Of a DNA stretch of 64,000 nucleotides, positions 46,399-57,100 are shown piece after piece (positions within the stretch are counted from its first letter, which is position 1; the number at the start of each line of letters is the position of its first letter). Source of the stretch: Gammaproteobacteria bacterium LSUCC0057 (GTDB lineage: Bacteria > Pseudomonadota > Gammaproteobacteria > Pseudomonadales > Porticoccaceae); contig SPIA01000001.1 of NCBI GenBank assembly GCA_004535795.1, positions 381,895-445,894 of the forward strand. Reading direction: 5' to 3'. Position numbers and translations under genes: made by a program. The notes under the pieces are model-generated. The model ran no database searches, was not told where the DNA came from, and saw nothing but the letters and a program-made list of their open reading frames with translations.

Positions 46399-46487
46399 CC
46401 GCGGTAATCGTTCGGCAACTCGCCGCCGATTTTCAGTATTTCTTCAGTTTTTTTTGGCATAATACCGCTCCCAAAATACGATCTTGG

Positions 46488-47165
46488 ATGCCGGATTTGC
46501 CCCCTTTTTCTGTGCAGGAATTTCCCGCTCTCCACTCGCCGCTGCTGGCGCTCAACGACGTCAGCTGCGAGCGGGGCAACCGCCGTCTTTTTTGCCAACT
46601 CTCTGTGCAATTAATGGCCGGCCAAGCGCTGCAGATTAATGGTGGCAACGGCGCCGGCAAAACCTCGCTGCTGCGCATTGCCGCCGGGCTGTTGGCGCCG
46701 GCCGCGGGAGCGGTCTGTTACCTCGGCGAACCGCTCGCAGACAACTCTTATAATCACCGCAGCCAGCTGCTATTTCTCGGCCACCAGGCGGCGGTCAAGG
46801 GCAGCCTCACAGCGCTGGAGAACTTGCGCTACCCGGTCGATGGCCGCCATAGATTCTCAACAGAGGCTATTTTTCAAGCGCTGGCCGCGGTTGGTCTGGC
46901 TGGCTTTGAAGATTTGCCGTGCCGAACCTTCTCGGCTGGGCAGCGCCGCCGCGTAGCGCTGGCGCTACTGATTTTGAGCGATGCCAGACTGTGGCTGCTC
47001 GACGAACCATTCACCGCCATCGACCGAACCGGCGTCGAGCTGATAGAGCGGCTGATGGCGGCGCATCTGCAGCGCGGTGGTGCGATTATGCTGACTAGCC
47101 ACCAGCCTGTGGCGTTGCCGGGGTTGCTGGCGCTGGAACTCAGTGGCGGTGATTCGCATGGCTAA
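46488..47165 (+). CDS. ccmA: Heme exporter ATP-binding protein CcmA
   Basis: 225 residues, ABC ATPase: Walker A NGGNGAGKTSLLR, signature FSAGQRRRVALALL, Walker B LWLLDEPF. With CcmB it drives release of holo-CcmE in cytochrome c maturation. It overlaps ccmB by 8 bases. First gene of ccmABCDEFGHI. Confidence 0.95.
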   Translation: MPDLPPFSVQEFPALHSPLLALNDVSCERGNRRLFCQLSVQLMAGQALQINGGNGAGKTSLLRIAAGLLAPAAGAVCYLGEPLADNSYNHRSQLLFLGHQAAVKGSLTALENLRYPVDGRHRFSTEAIFQALAAVGLAGFEDLPCRTFSAGQRRRVALALLILSDARLWLLDEPFTAIDRTGVELIERLMAAHLQRGGAIMLTSHQPVALPGLLALELSGGDSHG

Positions 47166-47829
47166 TGGCACTGTGAACACCCTTCGCCGAGAGCTGCTGT
47201 TGGCCTCGCGGCGGCGCGGCGAGCTGGCTAACCCGCTGCTGTTTTTTGTCATGATGGCGGCGTTGGTGCCGCTGGGTATTTCGCCGCAGTCAACGGTATT
47301 GGCCGAGCTGGCGCCCGGCATGATCTGGGTAATGGCACTGTTGGCGACGCTGCTGTCGCTGGAGCCGTTGTTTGCCGAGGACTACCGCGACGGCTCGCTC
47401 GATCAGCTGCTGCTGGCGGCGGACGGTATGGCCTTTGCGGTGTTGGGTAAAATGCTCGCCCACTGGTTGGTGACCGGTCTACCGCTGACACTGGTGGCGC
47501 CGCTGCTGGCGACGCTGTTGGCGCTGCCGGCGGCCGGTTGGCTGCCGCTGCTGGCGAGTCTGCTGGTCGGCACTTTAGCATTGAGTTTCATTGGTGCCAT
47601 GGGCGCGGCGCTGACGGTGTCGCTGCAGCGCAGCGGCGTGCTGCTGACGCTGATAGTGATGCCGCTCTATGTGCCGGTAATTATTTTCGGCTCGGCGACG
47701 GTGCAGCGGGCTATTGAAGGATTTAGCTGGCTGGCGCCGCTGGCGCTGTTGGCGACCTTGGCCGTGGCGGCCATAGCGCTCTGCCCACTGGTGGTGGTCG
47801 GCGCGCTGCGCCTGACCGCCAGCGAATAA
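47158..47829 (+). CDS. ccmB: Heme exporter membrane protein CcmB
   Basis: 223 residues, six helices, membrane partner of CcmA. FVMMAALVPLGISPQ and SLEPLFAEDYRDGSLDQLLL are family hallmarks. ATG 47158 overlaps the ccmA end. Confidence 0.95.
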   Translation: MANGTVNTLRRELLLASRRRGELANPLLFFVMMAALVPLGISPQSTVLAELAPGMIWVMALLATLLSLEPLFAEDYRDGSLDQLLLAADGMAFAVLGKMLAHWLVTGLPLTLVAPLLATLLALPAAGWLPLLASLLVGTLALSFIGAMGAALTVSLQRSGVLLTLIVMPLYVPVIIFGSATVQRAIEGFSWLAPLALLATLAVAAIALCPLVVVGALRLTASE

Positions 47830-47848
47830 ATACGCAGGAGAGATGACG

Positions 47849-48607
47849 ATGGCATGGCAGTGGTTTCATCAATGGGGTTCACCGCGCTGGTTTTATCAGC
47901 GCTCCGGAGCGTGGTTGCCGTGGCTGGCGGTGTTGGCTGCACTGTTTCTGGCGGTTGGCAGCGTCTGGGGGCTGGCGCTGGCACCGGCCGACTTTAAACA
48001 GGGCAACAGCTATCGCATTATCTATCTGCACGTGCCCGCTTCGTTTCTGGCCCTGGCTGGTTACTATTTAATGGCTATCGCCGGCGCCATCGGCCTGATC
48101 TGGAAGATGAAGTTGGCTTTCACCGCGATGCGTTGTGCCGCCACCGTCGGCGCGGCATTGACCTTTGTGGCGCTGTTCACCGGTGCGGTGTGGGGCAAGC
48201 CGACCTGGGGCACCTATTGGGTCTGGGATGCGCGTATCACGTCGATGTTGGTGCTGCTGTTTCTCTACCTCGGGGTGATCGCGCTCTACCAAGCTTTCGA
48301 CCGTCAAGAGCTGGCCAGCAAAGCGGCGGCGCTGCTGGCGCTGGTCGGCACGGTCAATGTGCCAATCATCTACAAGTCGGTCGACTGGTGGTATACCCTG
48401 CACCAGCCGGCATCGCTAAAGATTACCGGTGACAGCACTTTGCACAGCTCGATGCTGCAACCGCTGCTGGTGATGATTGTCGGCTTTTATCTCTTTTATG
48501 CTGTCGCGCTGCTGCTGTCTATGCGCGCCGAAGTATTGGCCCGCGAGGCCAACAGCAGTTGGGTGAGGGCGCTGGTGACGGCGCCACAGAGTCGGGAGCG
48601 CGGGTGA
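47849..48607 (+). CDS. ccmC: Heme handling protein CcmC
   Basis: 252 residues, six helices. The tryptophan-rich heme motif GKPTWGTYWVWDARITS is flanked by His residues in helices. It attaches heme to CcmE at the periplasmic face. I chose ATG 47849, 8 bases after AGGAG; ATG 47843 is too close. It overlaps ccmD (TGATG). Confidence 0.96.
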   Translation: MAWQWFHQWGSPRWFYQRSGAWLPWLAVLAALFLAVGSVWGLALAPADFKQGNSYRIIYLHVPASFLALAGYYLMAIAGAIGLIWKMKLAFTAMRCAATVGAALTFVALFTGAVWGKPTWGTYWVWDARITSMLVLLFLYLGVIALYQAFDRQELASKAAALLALVGTVNVPIIYKSVDWWYTLHQPASLKITGDSTLHSSMLQPLLVMIVGFYLFYAVALLLSMRAEVLAREANSSWVRALVTAPQSRERG

Positions 48608-48819
48608 TGGTAGAGCTCAAATGGCAGTTTGAAAACTGGCAGGCGTTTTGGCAGATGGCCGGCCACGGCCCCTACGTGTGGGCGGCGGTGGCAGTCACAG
48701 CAGTGGTGATGGTGGCGCTGGTGGCAGCACCGCTGCGCCGCCGCCGCCAATTGCTCGCCGAGGTCGCCCGCGAGCAGCAGCGCGCAGAGCGTCGCGCCGA
48801 GGCGGCCAACCGCGCCTGA
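48607..48819 (+). CDS. ccmD: Heme exporter accessory protein CcmD
   Basis: 70 residues, one membrane helix ([20 protein letters not shown]) and a charged cytoplasmic tail. It bridges CcmC and the CcmAB release complex. One-base overlap with ccmC. Confidence 0.92.
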   Translation: MVELKWQFENWQAFWQMAGHGPYVWAAVAVTAVVMVALVAAPLRRRRQLLAEVAREQQRAERRAEAANRA

Positions 48820-48859
48820 GTGCTTAGCCCAACAGATTTTAATCGTCCGGAGAGAGTCA

Positions 48860-49375
48860 ATGCATCCACTGCGTAAACAGCGTCTGAAATGGGTTTTACT
48901 GATAGTTGTCGCCTCATCGATCGCGGTCGGGTTATTCACTTTTGCCCTGCGCGAAAATATCAATTTGTTCTATACCCCCATTCAAATTGTCGATGGCGAG
49001 GCGCCCACCGATGTGCGTCTGCGCGCCGGCGGCATGGTGGTCAAGGGCAGTATCGAGCGGGCCGATGACTCGCTGTTTGTCGCCTTCCGGGTGACCGATG
49101 GCGCCGAGAGCGTGCGCATTGAGTACACCGGTATTCTCCCCGACCTGTTCGCTGAGGGCGAGGCGATCGTCGCCACCGGTGTGCTCGACCAAAATCGTGT
49201 GCTGCAGGCCAGCGAAGTGCTGGCCAAGCACGACGAAACCTACATGCCTCCAGAGGTCGCCGAGGCGATGGAGCAAGGTCACCAACGCCGCGAGGCGCAG
49301 AAGGGTAGCGGCGCTGAGTCGCCCAGCGGCTATAGCAAGGGTTATCCGTCCGAGGAGAAAAACTATGATCGCTGA
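48860..49375 (+). CDS. ccmE: Heme chaperone CcmE
   Basis: 171 residues: N-terminal anchor, OB-fold and the covalent heme site His124 with Tyr128 (HDETY). It carries heme from CcmC to CcmF. The last codons overlap ccmF by 11 bases. Confidence 0.96.
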   Translation: MHPLRKQRLKWVLLIVVASSIAVGLFTFALRENINLFYTPIQIVDGEAPTDVRLRAGGMVVKGSIERADDSLFVAFRVTDGAESVRIEYTGILPDLFAEGEAIVATGVLDQNRVLQASEVLAKHDETYMPPEVAEAMEQGHQRREAQKGSGAESPSGYSKGYPSEEKNYDR

Positions 49376-51350
49376 GTGGGGTCATCTATTTTTGATTGCC
49401 GGCGTGGTGTTGGCAGTGTTCCAAGCGGTGGTGCCGATGGTGGGCAGTTACACCGGTCAGAGTGCTTGGATGCGTATGGGCTCGAGTCTGGCGGTGGGGC
49501 AGTTTGTGCTGCTGTTGTTATCATTCCTGGCGCTGGTCACGGTGTTCATTCAGGACGATTTTTCGGTGCTCTACGCCGCCAACAACTCCAACACCAAACT
49601 GCCTTTGCAGTACAAAATTAGTGCTGTATGGGGAGCGCACGAAGGTTCGCTGCTGTTGTGGGCGCTCTGTCTGGCGCTGTGGACCATGCTGGTGGGGCTG
49701 CTATCGAAGACACTGCCGCTGGTGTTGAAGGCGCGCACCCTGGCGGTACTGGGGATGGTGGCGGTCGGCTTTGGGCTGTTCTTGTTGATGACCTCCAACC
49801 CGTTTGAGCGGGTGCTGCCGTTCCCGCCGGCCGACGGCAGAGACCTCAACCCGCTGCTGCAAGATTTCGGTCTGATCGTCCACCCGCCGCTGCTGTATAT
49901 GGGGTATGTCGGCTTTGCGGTGCCGTTCGCCTTTGCCATCGCTGGATTGCTCGGCGCGCAGTTTGACAGTGCTTGGGCGCGTTGGGTGCGACCGTGGACC
50001 AATATCGCCTGGATGTTTCTAACACTTGGTATTGCGCTGGGCAGCTGGTGGGCCTACTACGAGCTGGGTTGGGGCGGCTGGTGGTTTTGGGACCCGGTGG
50101 AGAACGCCTCGTTTATGCCGTGGCTGGTCGGCACGGCTCTGGTGCACTCGCTGTCGGTCTCGGAGAAGCGCGGGCTGTTTCGCAGCTGGACGCTGCTGCT
50201 GGCTATTTTTGCCTTTTCGTTGAGCCTGCTGGGAACTTTTTTGGTCCGCTCAGGCGTGCTCACCTCGGTGCACGCCTTTGCCAACGATCCTGAGCGCGGG
50301 CTGTTCGTTCTGATCTTTTTGGGGCTGGTGGTGGGCAGCTCGCTACTGCTCTTTGCGGTGCGCGGGCAGTTGGTAAAAAGTAGCGGTGAGTACGCCGGTT
50401 GGTCGCGCGAGTCGCTGCTGTTGATCAACAACTTGCTGCTGGTGGCGGCGACGCTGATGATTCTGATCGGTACGCTCTACCCGTTGGTGGCGGATGTGCT
50501 TGGGCTCGGCAAGATCTCGGTGGGCCCGCCTTACTTTAATCTGTTTTTTGTGCCGCTGATGTCGCTACTGGCGCTGTTTGTCGCCTTTGGCCCGCAGTCG
50601 CGCTGGAAGCGCAGTGACAGCGAAGCTACAGTGCGCCGCGGCCGCATGCCACTTGCGATAGCCATCTTGTCGGCCGCGGCACTGCCGTGGCTCTACTCCA
50701 GCGACTACCACTGGGGCGCTGCAGTGGCGGTGTTGTTGGCGGCTTGGGTCGCGGCGATGACTCTGGAAGATCTGCTGCTCAAGGTGCGCCTGCAGCAGCG
50801 CCGCGGAGTTGCTTGGTCTGCGGCGCTGAGCAAGCTCTCCGGCAGTTATTGGGGGATGGTGACCGCCCATCTGGGCATTGCGGTGATGGTGCTGGGTATC
50901 GGTTTTACCACCAGCTACGACGAGCAGCGCGATGTCCGTTTGGCGCCGGGAGAGAGCTCAACACTGATGGGTTATGAGTTTACTTTACGCACCATTGAGC
51001 AGGTGCCGGGACCTAACTACAACGCTTGGCGCGGCACGATTGATATCACTAGAGCGGGGCGCGCAGTCGCCACACTTCAGCCGGAGAAGCGCACCTATTT
51101 GGCCGGCGGTCAAACTATGACAGAGGCTGATATCGATGCCGGTCTCGGCCGCGACCTCTATGTCTCGCTCGGTGAGCCGCTCAGCGGTAACGCCTGGGCG
51201 GTGCGGCTGCATGTCAAACCATTGATCCGCTGCATCTGGCTCGGTGCGCTGATGATGGCTCTGGGCGGAGTATTGGCTGCTATTGATAAACGCTATCGGC
51301 GTCAGAAGCCGATTGTGGCGACAGAGCGCACGGCGGAGGTGACAGTGTGA
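49365..51350 (+). CDS. ccmF: Cytochrome c heme lyase subunit CcmF
   Basis: 661 residues, about 15 helices. The WWD heme domain [19 protein letters not shown] and conserved His pairs ([26 protein letters not shown]) are present. It joins heme to apocytochrome c with CcmH and CcmI. ATG 49365 follows CGAGGAG and lies inside ccmE. Confidence 0.97.
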   Translation: MIAEWGHLFLIAGVVLAVFQAVVPMVGSYTGQSAWMRMGSSLAVGQFVLLLLSFLALVTVFIQDDFSVLYAANNSNTKLPLQYKISAVWGAHEGSLLLWALCLALWTMLVGLLSKTLPLVLKARTLAVLGMVAVGFGLFLLMTSNPFERVLPFPPADGRDLNPLLQDFGLIVHPPLLYMGYVGFAVPFAFAIAGLLGAQFDSAWARWVRPWTNIAWMFLTLGIALGSWWAYYELGWGGWWFWDPVENASFMPWLVGTALVHSLSVSEKRGLFRSWTLLLAIFAFSLSLLGTFLVRSGVLTSVHAFANDPERGLFVLIFLGLVVGSSLLLFAVRGQLVKSSGEYAGWSRESLLLINNLLLVAATLMILIGTLYPLVADVLGLGKISVGPPYFNLFFVPLMSLLALFVAFGPQSRWKRSDSEATVRRGRMPLAIAILSAAALPWLYSSDYHWGAAVAVLLAAWVAAMTLEDLLLKVRLQQRRGVAWSAALSKLSGSYWGMVTAHLGIAVMVLGIGFTTSYDEQRDVRLAPGESSTLMGYEFTLRTIEQVPGPNYNAWRGTIDITRAGRAVATLQPEKRTYLAGGQTMTEADIDAGLGRDLYVSLGEPLSGNAWAVRLHVKPLIRCIWLGALMMALGGVLAAIDKRYRRQKPIVATERTAEVTV

Positions 51351-51889
51351 GCCGTTTAAAACTCTATCTACCACTGGCGCTGTTTGCGCTGTTGGCCGGA
51401 CTGCTCTACCGCGGCCTCAACAATGACCCCACCGAGTTGCCGTCGGCGCTAATCGACAGACCGTTTCCAGCTTTTGAGCTGCAGAGCGTCGAGTCGGCCG
51501 ACACTCTTTACACTCTGGCGCAGTTGCGCGGCGAGGTGACGCTGGTCAACGTCTGGGCCACTTGGTGTTTCGCCTGTCGCTTGGAGCACGCCATGCTCAA
51601 TCAACTCGCCGAGCAGGGAGTGCGTATTGTCGGGCTAAACTACAAAGATAGTCGCCCAGCGGCGCTGCGCTGGCTGCAAGAGCGCGGCGATCCCTACCAG
51701 CTGAATCTGTTTGACCCGCGCGGTGAACTGGGTTTTGACTTGGGCGTTTACGGCGCGCCGGAGACCTATCTGCTCGACGCCGAGGGTATTGTTCGCCACC
51801 GCCGTGTCGGTGTCGTCGACGAGCGTATCTGGGCCGGTGAGTTGGGGCAGTTGTACCGAAAATATCAGGGACAAAAACGCGATGAGTAA
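51347..51889 (+). CDS. ccmG: Thiol:disulfide oxidoreductase CcmG/DsbE
   Basis: 180 residues: N-terminal anchor, thioredoxin fold with active Cys74/Cys77 (WATWCFACRLEH) and the DsbE-specific GVYGAPETYLLD. It reduces apocytochrome CXXCH sites. Start GTG in a GTGA overlap with ccmF. Confidence 0.95.
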   Translation: MSRLKLYLPLALFALLAGLLYRGLNNDPTELPSALIDRPFPAFELQSVESADTLYTLAQLRGEVTLVNVWATWCFACRLEHAMLNQLAEQGVRIVGLNYKDSRPAALRWLQERGDPYQLNLFDPRGELGFDLGVYGAPETYLLDAEGIVRHRRVGVVDERIWAGELGQLYRKYQGQKRDE

Positions 51890-52409
51890 ACTTACCCACA
51901 GTGAAAACCGCGGAGCGCTTGCCGCGATTGCCGGCCACGCTGCAGCGGCGCTGCTGCTAGTGCTGATGGTAGTCGGTGCAGCCCGCGCAGTGGCTGGTAT
52001 CGAGGTAGTTGAGTTCAGCGAGCCACAGCTGCGTGAGCGCTACCAGGGGCTGATAGCGGAGTTGCGTTGCCCAAAATGCCAGAACCAGAATTTGGCAGAC
52101 TCTAATTCACCGATCTCAATCGATCTGCGCAATGAGGTGCGCAAACTGCTCGAGCAGGGGCTGAGTGACGGTGAGATCAAACAGCAGTTAGTGGCGCGCT
52201 ATTCAGAATTTATCCTCTATCGCCCCGCGGTCAACGCCAACACCGCACTGTTGTGGGGGTTGCCGCCGGCACTGTTGTTGTTGGGGGCGATGGTGTTGGT
52301 GCTATTGCGCCGTCGCTCACAACCGCGGCCGGCCGCAGCTGAGAGCGCCGATCTGCAGCAGCGCGTCGAGGCACTTTTACAGCAGCACAGTGAGGAGCAG
52401 CAGCGATGA
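51882..52409 (+). CDS. ccmH: Cytochrome c maturation protein CcmH
   Basis: 175 residues. Signal/anchor, then LRCPKCQNQN (Cys63, Cys66), a helical bundle and a C-terminal membrane segment with basic tail. It handles the apocytochrome thiols. It overlaps ccmG by 8 and ccmI by 4 bases. Confidence 0.95.
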   Translation: MSKLTHSENRGALAAIAGHAAAALLLVLMVVGAARAVAGIEVVEFSEPQLRERYQGLIAELRCPKCQNQNLADSNSPISIDLRNEVRKLLEQGLSDGEIKQQLVARYSEFILYRPAVNANTALLWGLPPALLLLGAMVLVLLRRRSQPRPAAAESADLQQRVEALLQQHSEEQQR

Positions 52410-53635
52410 TGGTTGCACAGTTAGTGGTAGCGGCAGTGGCGTTGGTGTTTGTCGCTTGGCCGTTTATTGCCCGCAGTCGCACCGCCACGGTGAGCGCAGA
52501 ACAGCAGTTGGCAGAGATCAGCCGCGAGGCCAACATCGCCCTTTACCGCGAGCAGAAACAGCAGCTGGATGAGCAGCGCGACAGTGCCGAACTCAACGAA
52601 GCGGAGTACCAGCAGCAGTTGACGGCGCTCGGACAGCTGCTGCTAGACAATATCGAGGCGTCGCCGGATATAGCCAGCACCAGCCGCTCGCAAGGGTTGT
52701 GGCTTCTGCCGGTTTTAATTCTGCTGCTGTTGTTGGCGGTGGTGGTCAGCTACCGCCACTACGGTGCCGAGTTGGATCTAGAGATCACTGCGCAGCTGCA
52801 GCAGCTTGACGCCGGCGAGGCGTCATCGGCGCAGATTGAACAGTTGCAAACGACTATCAAAGAGCGTCTGGCGCGCAACCCCGAAAGCGCCTACTACTGG
52901 AATCTGCTCGCGCAACGCGCCGCCAGCGCCGGTGATTTTGCCGCTGCCGCCGACTACCTCGGCCGCGCCGTTGAGTGGGCCAGCGAGGACGGCTGGCTCT
53001 ACGCCCAGTATGCGCAAGCGCTGTTTTTCGCCGCCGACCGCCAGTTTACCGATGCGGTTAATCTGGCGTTGGATCGCGGTTATGCGCTTACCCCCGACGA
53101 TCAGACGGTGCTGGGTCTCAAGGGGGTACAAGCCTTTGAGATGAGCGAGTACGCCGCCGCCATCGACTACTGGCGGCGCGCCCAGGCCAGCTTGGACCCG
53201 AGCGGTTCGGGCTGGCAGGCGCTGCAGTCCGGCATAGAGCGCAGCCGCGCGCTGCTGGGCGAGGGCTCTGAACTGCCGGACAGCAGCGCGCCGACAGTGA
53301 TCCGCGTCGAACTCAATATAAACAGCGCTGTCGCCGCCTCGGCGCAACAGGCAGTGTTTGTCGCGGTGGTGCAAGCCAATGGTGGGCCGATGCCGCTGGC
53401 GGCGCGCCGGCTGACGGTGGCAGAGCTGCCGGCGACGCTGTTGTTGACTGAGCGCGACCAGCTCAGTGCCGAGCGCTCGCTGCGCGGCGGCGGTGAGCTG
53501 CTGGTGTCGGCGCGGCTCAGTGCGACCGGCACCGCCAATGCCGATAGCGCCGATATTGTCGTCCGTTCAGCACCTTTTACGCTGGTTGATGGCGCTGCCA
53601 GCGTGGCCCTGACGCTTGGCGGCGGCGGTGATTGA
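52406..53635 (+). CDS. ccmI: Cytochrome c maturation protein CcmI
   Basis: 409 residues. Two membrane segments (1-22; LLPVLILLLLLAVVVSY near 100-117) enclose a cytoplasmic loop, followed by periplasmic TPR repeats (about 150-270: NPESAYYWNLLAQRAASAGD) and a beta-rich C-terminal domain. It holds apocytochrome c for CcmF/CcmH. Last ccm gene. Confidence 0.93.
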   Translation: MMVAQLVVAAVALVFVAWPFIARSRTATVSAEQQLAEISREANIALYREQKQQLDEQRDSAELNEAEYQQQLTALGQLLLDNIEASPDIASTSRSQGLWLLPVLILLLLLAVVVSYRHYGAELDLEITAQLQQLDAGEASSAQIEQLQTTIKERLARNPESAYYWNLLAQRAASAGDFAAAADYLGRAVEWASEDGWLYAQYAQALFFAADRQFTDAVNLALDRGYALTPDDQTVLGLKGVQAFEMSEYAAAIDYWRRAQASLDPSGSGWQALQSGIERSRALLGEGSELPDSSAPTVIRVELNINSAVAASAQQAVFVAVVQANGGPMPLAARRLTVAELPATLLLTERDQLSAERSLRGGGELLVSARLSATGTANADSADIVVRSAPFTLVDGAASVALTLGGGGD

Positions 53636-54041
53636 GCTGCGCCCAGGGCTGTTTTTAGACCCCGAACAGATTCACTGGAGCGCCATCCGCGCGCAGGGCG
53701 CCGGCGGCCAAAATGTCAACAAAGTCGCCTCGGCGATCCATCTGCGCTTTGATCTGCGCAGCGCCAACCTGCCGCTGTGGGTGCAGCAGCGGCTGCTCGC
53801 CAGTGGTGATCAGCGCATTACCCGCGACGGTGTGGTAGTGATCAAAAGCCAGTGCCACCGCACCCGCGAACTCAACCGCCGCGATGCCCAGCAGCGTCTG
53901 GTGGCGCTGCTGCAGGAGGCCTGTACGCCGCCGCGCGCGCGTCGCGCCACCCGCCCAACCCGCGCCTCGCAACAGCGTCGGTTGGCCGGCAAAGCGCGGC
54001 GCGGCGCGGTCAAAAGTAACCGCGCCAAGGTCGATTTTTAA
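53628..54041 (+). CDS. arfB: Alternative ribosome-rescue factor ArfB
   Basis: About 137 residues, RF1-like catalytic domain with the GGQ motif (RAQGAGGQNVNK, residues 21-32) and a basic tail (RPTRASQQRRLAGKARRG) that enters the empty mRNA channel. It frees ribosomes stalled without a stop codon. The start is unsure: GTG 53628 or TTG 53616; both overlap the ccmI end. No clear ribosome site is seen. Confidence 0.92.
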   Translation: MIELRPGLFLDPEQIHWSAIRAQGAGGQNVNKVASAIHLRFDLRSANLPLWVQQRLLASGDQRITRDGVVVIKSQCHRTRELNRRDAQQRLVALLQEACTPPRARRATRPTRASQQRRLAGKARRGAVKSNRAKVDF

Positions 54042-54173
54042 CCGCCACAGGCGCGTCGTTCGCAGCACTTAACAGCGGCGCAAAAGCGTGTAAAATTGCT
54101 CTCTAAGCCACAGACCGGCGGCCCATTGGAACGGGCGTTAAGACCGGCGATAAAAAAAACATACTGAGCAATT

Positions 54174-57100
54174 ATGCGTCTCAAAACGATTAAGTTGGCC
54201 GGGTTTAAATCTTTTGTCGACCCGACCTCGGTGCATTTCCCCAGCAATCTGTCGGCAGTAGTTGGACCCAACGGCTGCGGCAAGTCCAATATCATTGATG
54301 CGGTGCGCTGGGTGATGGGCGAGTCCTCGGCAAAAAACCTGCGCGGCGAATCGATGACCGACGTCATCTTCAACGGCAGCGGCGGCCGCAAGCCGGTCGG
54401 TCAAGCCTCTATCGAGCTGGTCTTTGACAATAGCGCGGGCACCCTTGGCGGCGAGTACGGCGCCTATAATGAAATTGCCATTCGGCGCAAAGTCACCCGC
54501 GATGGCCAGTCGAGTTACTACCTCAACGGCAATAAGTGCCGCCGCCGCGACATTACCGACATCTTCCTCGGCACCGGTTTGGGCCCGCGCAGCTACGCCA
54601 TTATTGAGCAGGGCATGATATCGCGGCTGATCGAATCCAAGCCCGACGAGCTGCGTATTTATATCGAAGAGGCGGCCGGCATCTCCAAATACAAAGAGCG
54701 GCGCAAAGATACCGAGAGTCGCATGCGCCGCACCATGGAAAACCTCGAGCGCCTCACCGACATCCGCGATGAGTTGGGGCGTCAGCTGGGGCGGCTGGAA
54801 CGCCAAGCCAAAGCGGCGGAAAAGTACGCCGAGTACAAACAAGAGCAGCGCCAGGTGAGCGCCGAACTGCTGGCGTTGAAATGGCGCGAGCACGAGCGCG
54901 CCGCGGTGGCGCAGCGGCAAGTTATCGGCGAGTTAGAGCTGCAGCAAGAGCGCATTGTTACCGAGCGTTCGAGTTGTGACACTCAGATTGAGAAGGGTCG
55001 CGATAGCTATACCGAGGCCAATGACCATTTCAATGCCGTACAGGCGCGTTTTTACAAGGTCGGTGCCGATGTCGCTCGCATCGAGCAGGCCATTGAGCAC
55101 GCCCAGCAGCGCGCCACCGAACTCCAGCACGACCTGCAACAGACCGAAACCAACTACGCCGAGTCCGAGCAACATCTGCAGGCCGACCGCGCCCGCGCCG
55201 CCGGTTGGCAGGCCGAGCTCGACCAACTGCTGCCCGATTTAGAGCTGGTCACCGCCGCGCAGCATGATTCGGCTCAGGCGTTGGAGCAGGCCGAGCAGCA
55301 GATGGCCAGCTGGCAGGGGCGTTGGGATGAGTTTAATCAGCGCTCGGCGACGCCGCGCCAGCAGGCAGAAGTTCAGCAGTCGCGCATCCAACATTTAGAG
55401 CAGTTGCTGCGCCGGCTCAGTGAGCGCCAGGAAAATCTCAACAGTGAGGCGCAACAGTTCCAAGCCTCTCCCGCCGAAGATGAGTTAGAGCTACTGCAGG
55501 AGAGCCTAGCCGAGGCGCAGATGCGTCGCGAGCAGCTCGAGACGCGCCAAACCGACCTGCAGCAAGAGGTTGAACAGTGTCGGCGCAACGACCGCGAGCT
55601 GGCCGCTGAACTCGACCAGTTGCGCAGTGAACAGCGCAAATTGCAGGGTCGTCAATCGTCGTTGGAGGCGCTGCAACAAGCGGCTCTGGGCGATGCCGAC
55701 GAGCGCCAGTGGTTGCAGCAGAGTGGCTTACACCAACAGCCTCGGCTGGCCGCGCTGGTGCAGCCTGAACCGCAGTGGACCGTGGCAGTCGAGACGGTGT
55801 TGGGCAGTTATCTGCAGGCAGTGGCGGTCGACTCGATCGCCGACCAACTGGATAAATTAGCCAGCTTTAGCAAAGGCGAAGTTTTCTTAGTGGCGCCGCC
55901 GACGGCGGCGCCGGTCAGCGCTGGGTCGGGGCGTCGGCTGAGCAGTGTGGTTCAGGGCGACCACGCCAATGCGCTGCTTGACAGCGTCTATGCGGTCGAC
56001 GACTTGGCCGCTGCGCTGGCGCTGCAGCCACAGCTCGCCGCCGGCGAATCGGTGGTGACTCAGGAGGGGATCTGGCTCGGCCGCAACTGGCTGCGCGTGG
56101 CTCGTGACAAAGATGCCAGTGCCGGGCTGCTACAGCGCAAGCGCGAGTTAGAACAGATTGAGGTGGAGCTTGCAGCACAGACGGCGGCTATTGAGGGCGT
56201 CGTCGCCAACCGCAACCAGCTCGAAGAGCAGATCGCCACTATCGAGCAGCAGCGCCGCGAAGTGACCAGCAGCCTCGCTGAACAGCAGAGCCAGTACACC
56301 GAACTGCGCTCCAAGCTGAGTGGCTTTGAGGTGCAGATCGAACAGTACAAGGCGCGCAAGCAGCGCGCCGAGGGTGAGCTGGCTGAGGTCAGCAGCCAGT
56401 TTAGCCAAGAGCAAGAGAGCTTGGCGCAGGCGCGGGCACTGCTGCAGGAGTCACTAGATAGCATGGAGCGCGATAGCGAGACGCGCGAACAGCTGCTCGG
56501 TGAGCGCGATGCGGTGCGCCAGCAGCTCGAGCAAGTGCGTCAGCGCGCCCGCCAAGACCGCGACCAGCAGCAGGAGTTGGCGATGCGCGAGCGCGCACTG
56601 TCGACTCAGTTGGGTGCTGTGCGCGAGAGTATCGCCCGGGTTGAAATACAACTAGAACGTCTCGGCGAGCGCCGCGAGCAGCTGCGCGCCGCTTTTGAGG
56701 TTAAAGAGCAACCGGGGGAAAATCACCAGCAGGAACTCGAGGAGCTGCTCGAATCGCGGCTGCAGGTCGAGACCGAACTGGCCAGTGCCCGCGCCGTCAA
56801 TGAAGAGCTCGAGCAGCAGATGCGCGGCTACGAGCAGCGCCGCGCCGAGCTGGAGCGAGAGCTGTTTGAGGTGCGCGGTAAGCTTGAGCAGCAGCGTATC
56901 GGTGCCCAGGAGATCGCCACTCTCAGCCGCACTATTGTCCAACAGATCGAAGAGAAGCAGCAGACACTCGAGGCGCTGCTAGAGGCGCTGCCAGACAACG
57001 CCGATCAGCGCGAGTGGCAGCAGACTATCGAGCAGATCGAGCAGCGCATTCAGCGGCTCGGGCCGATCAACCTCGCCGCAATTGATGAGTACAAAATTGA

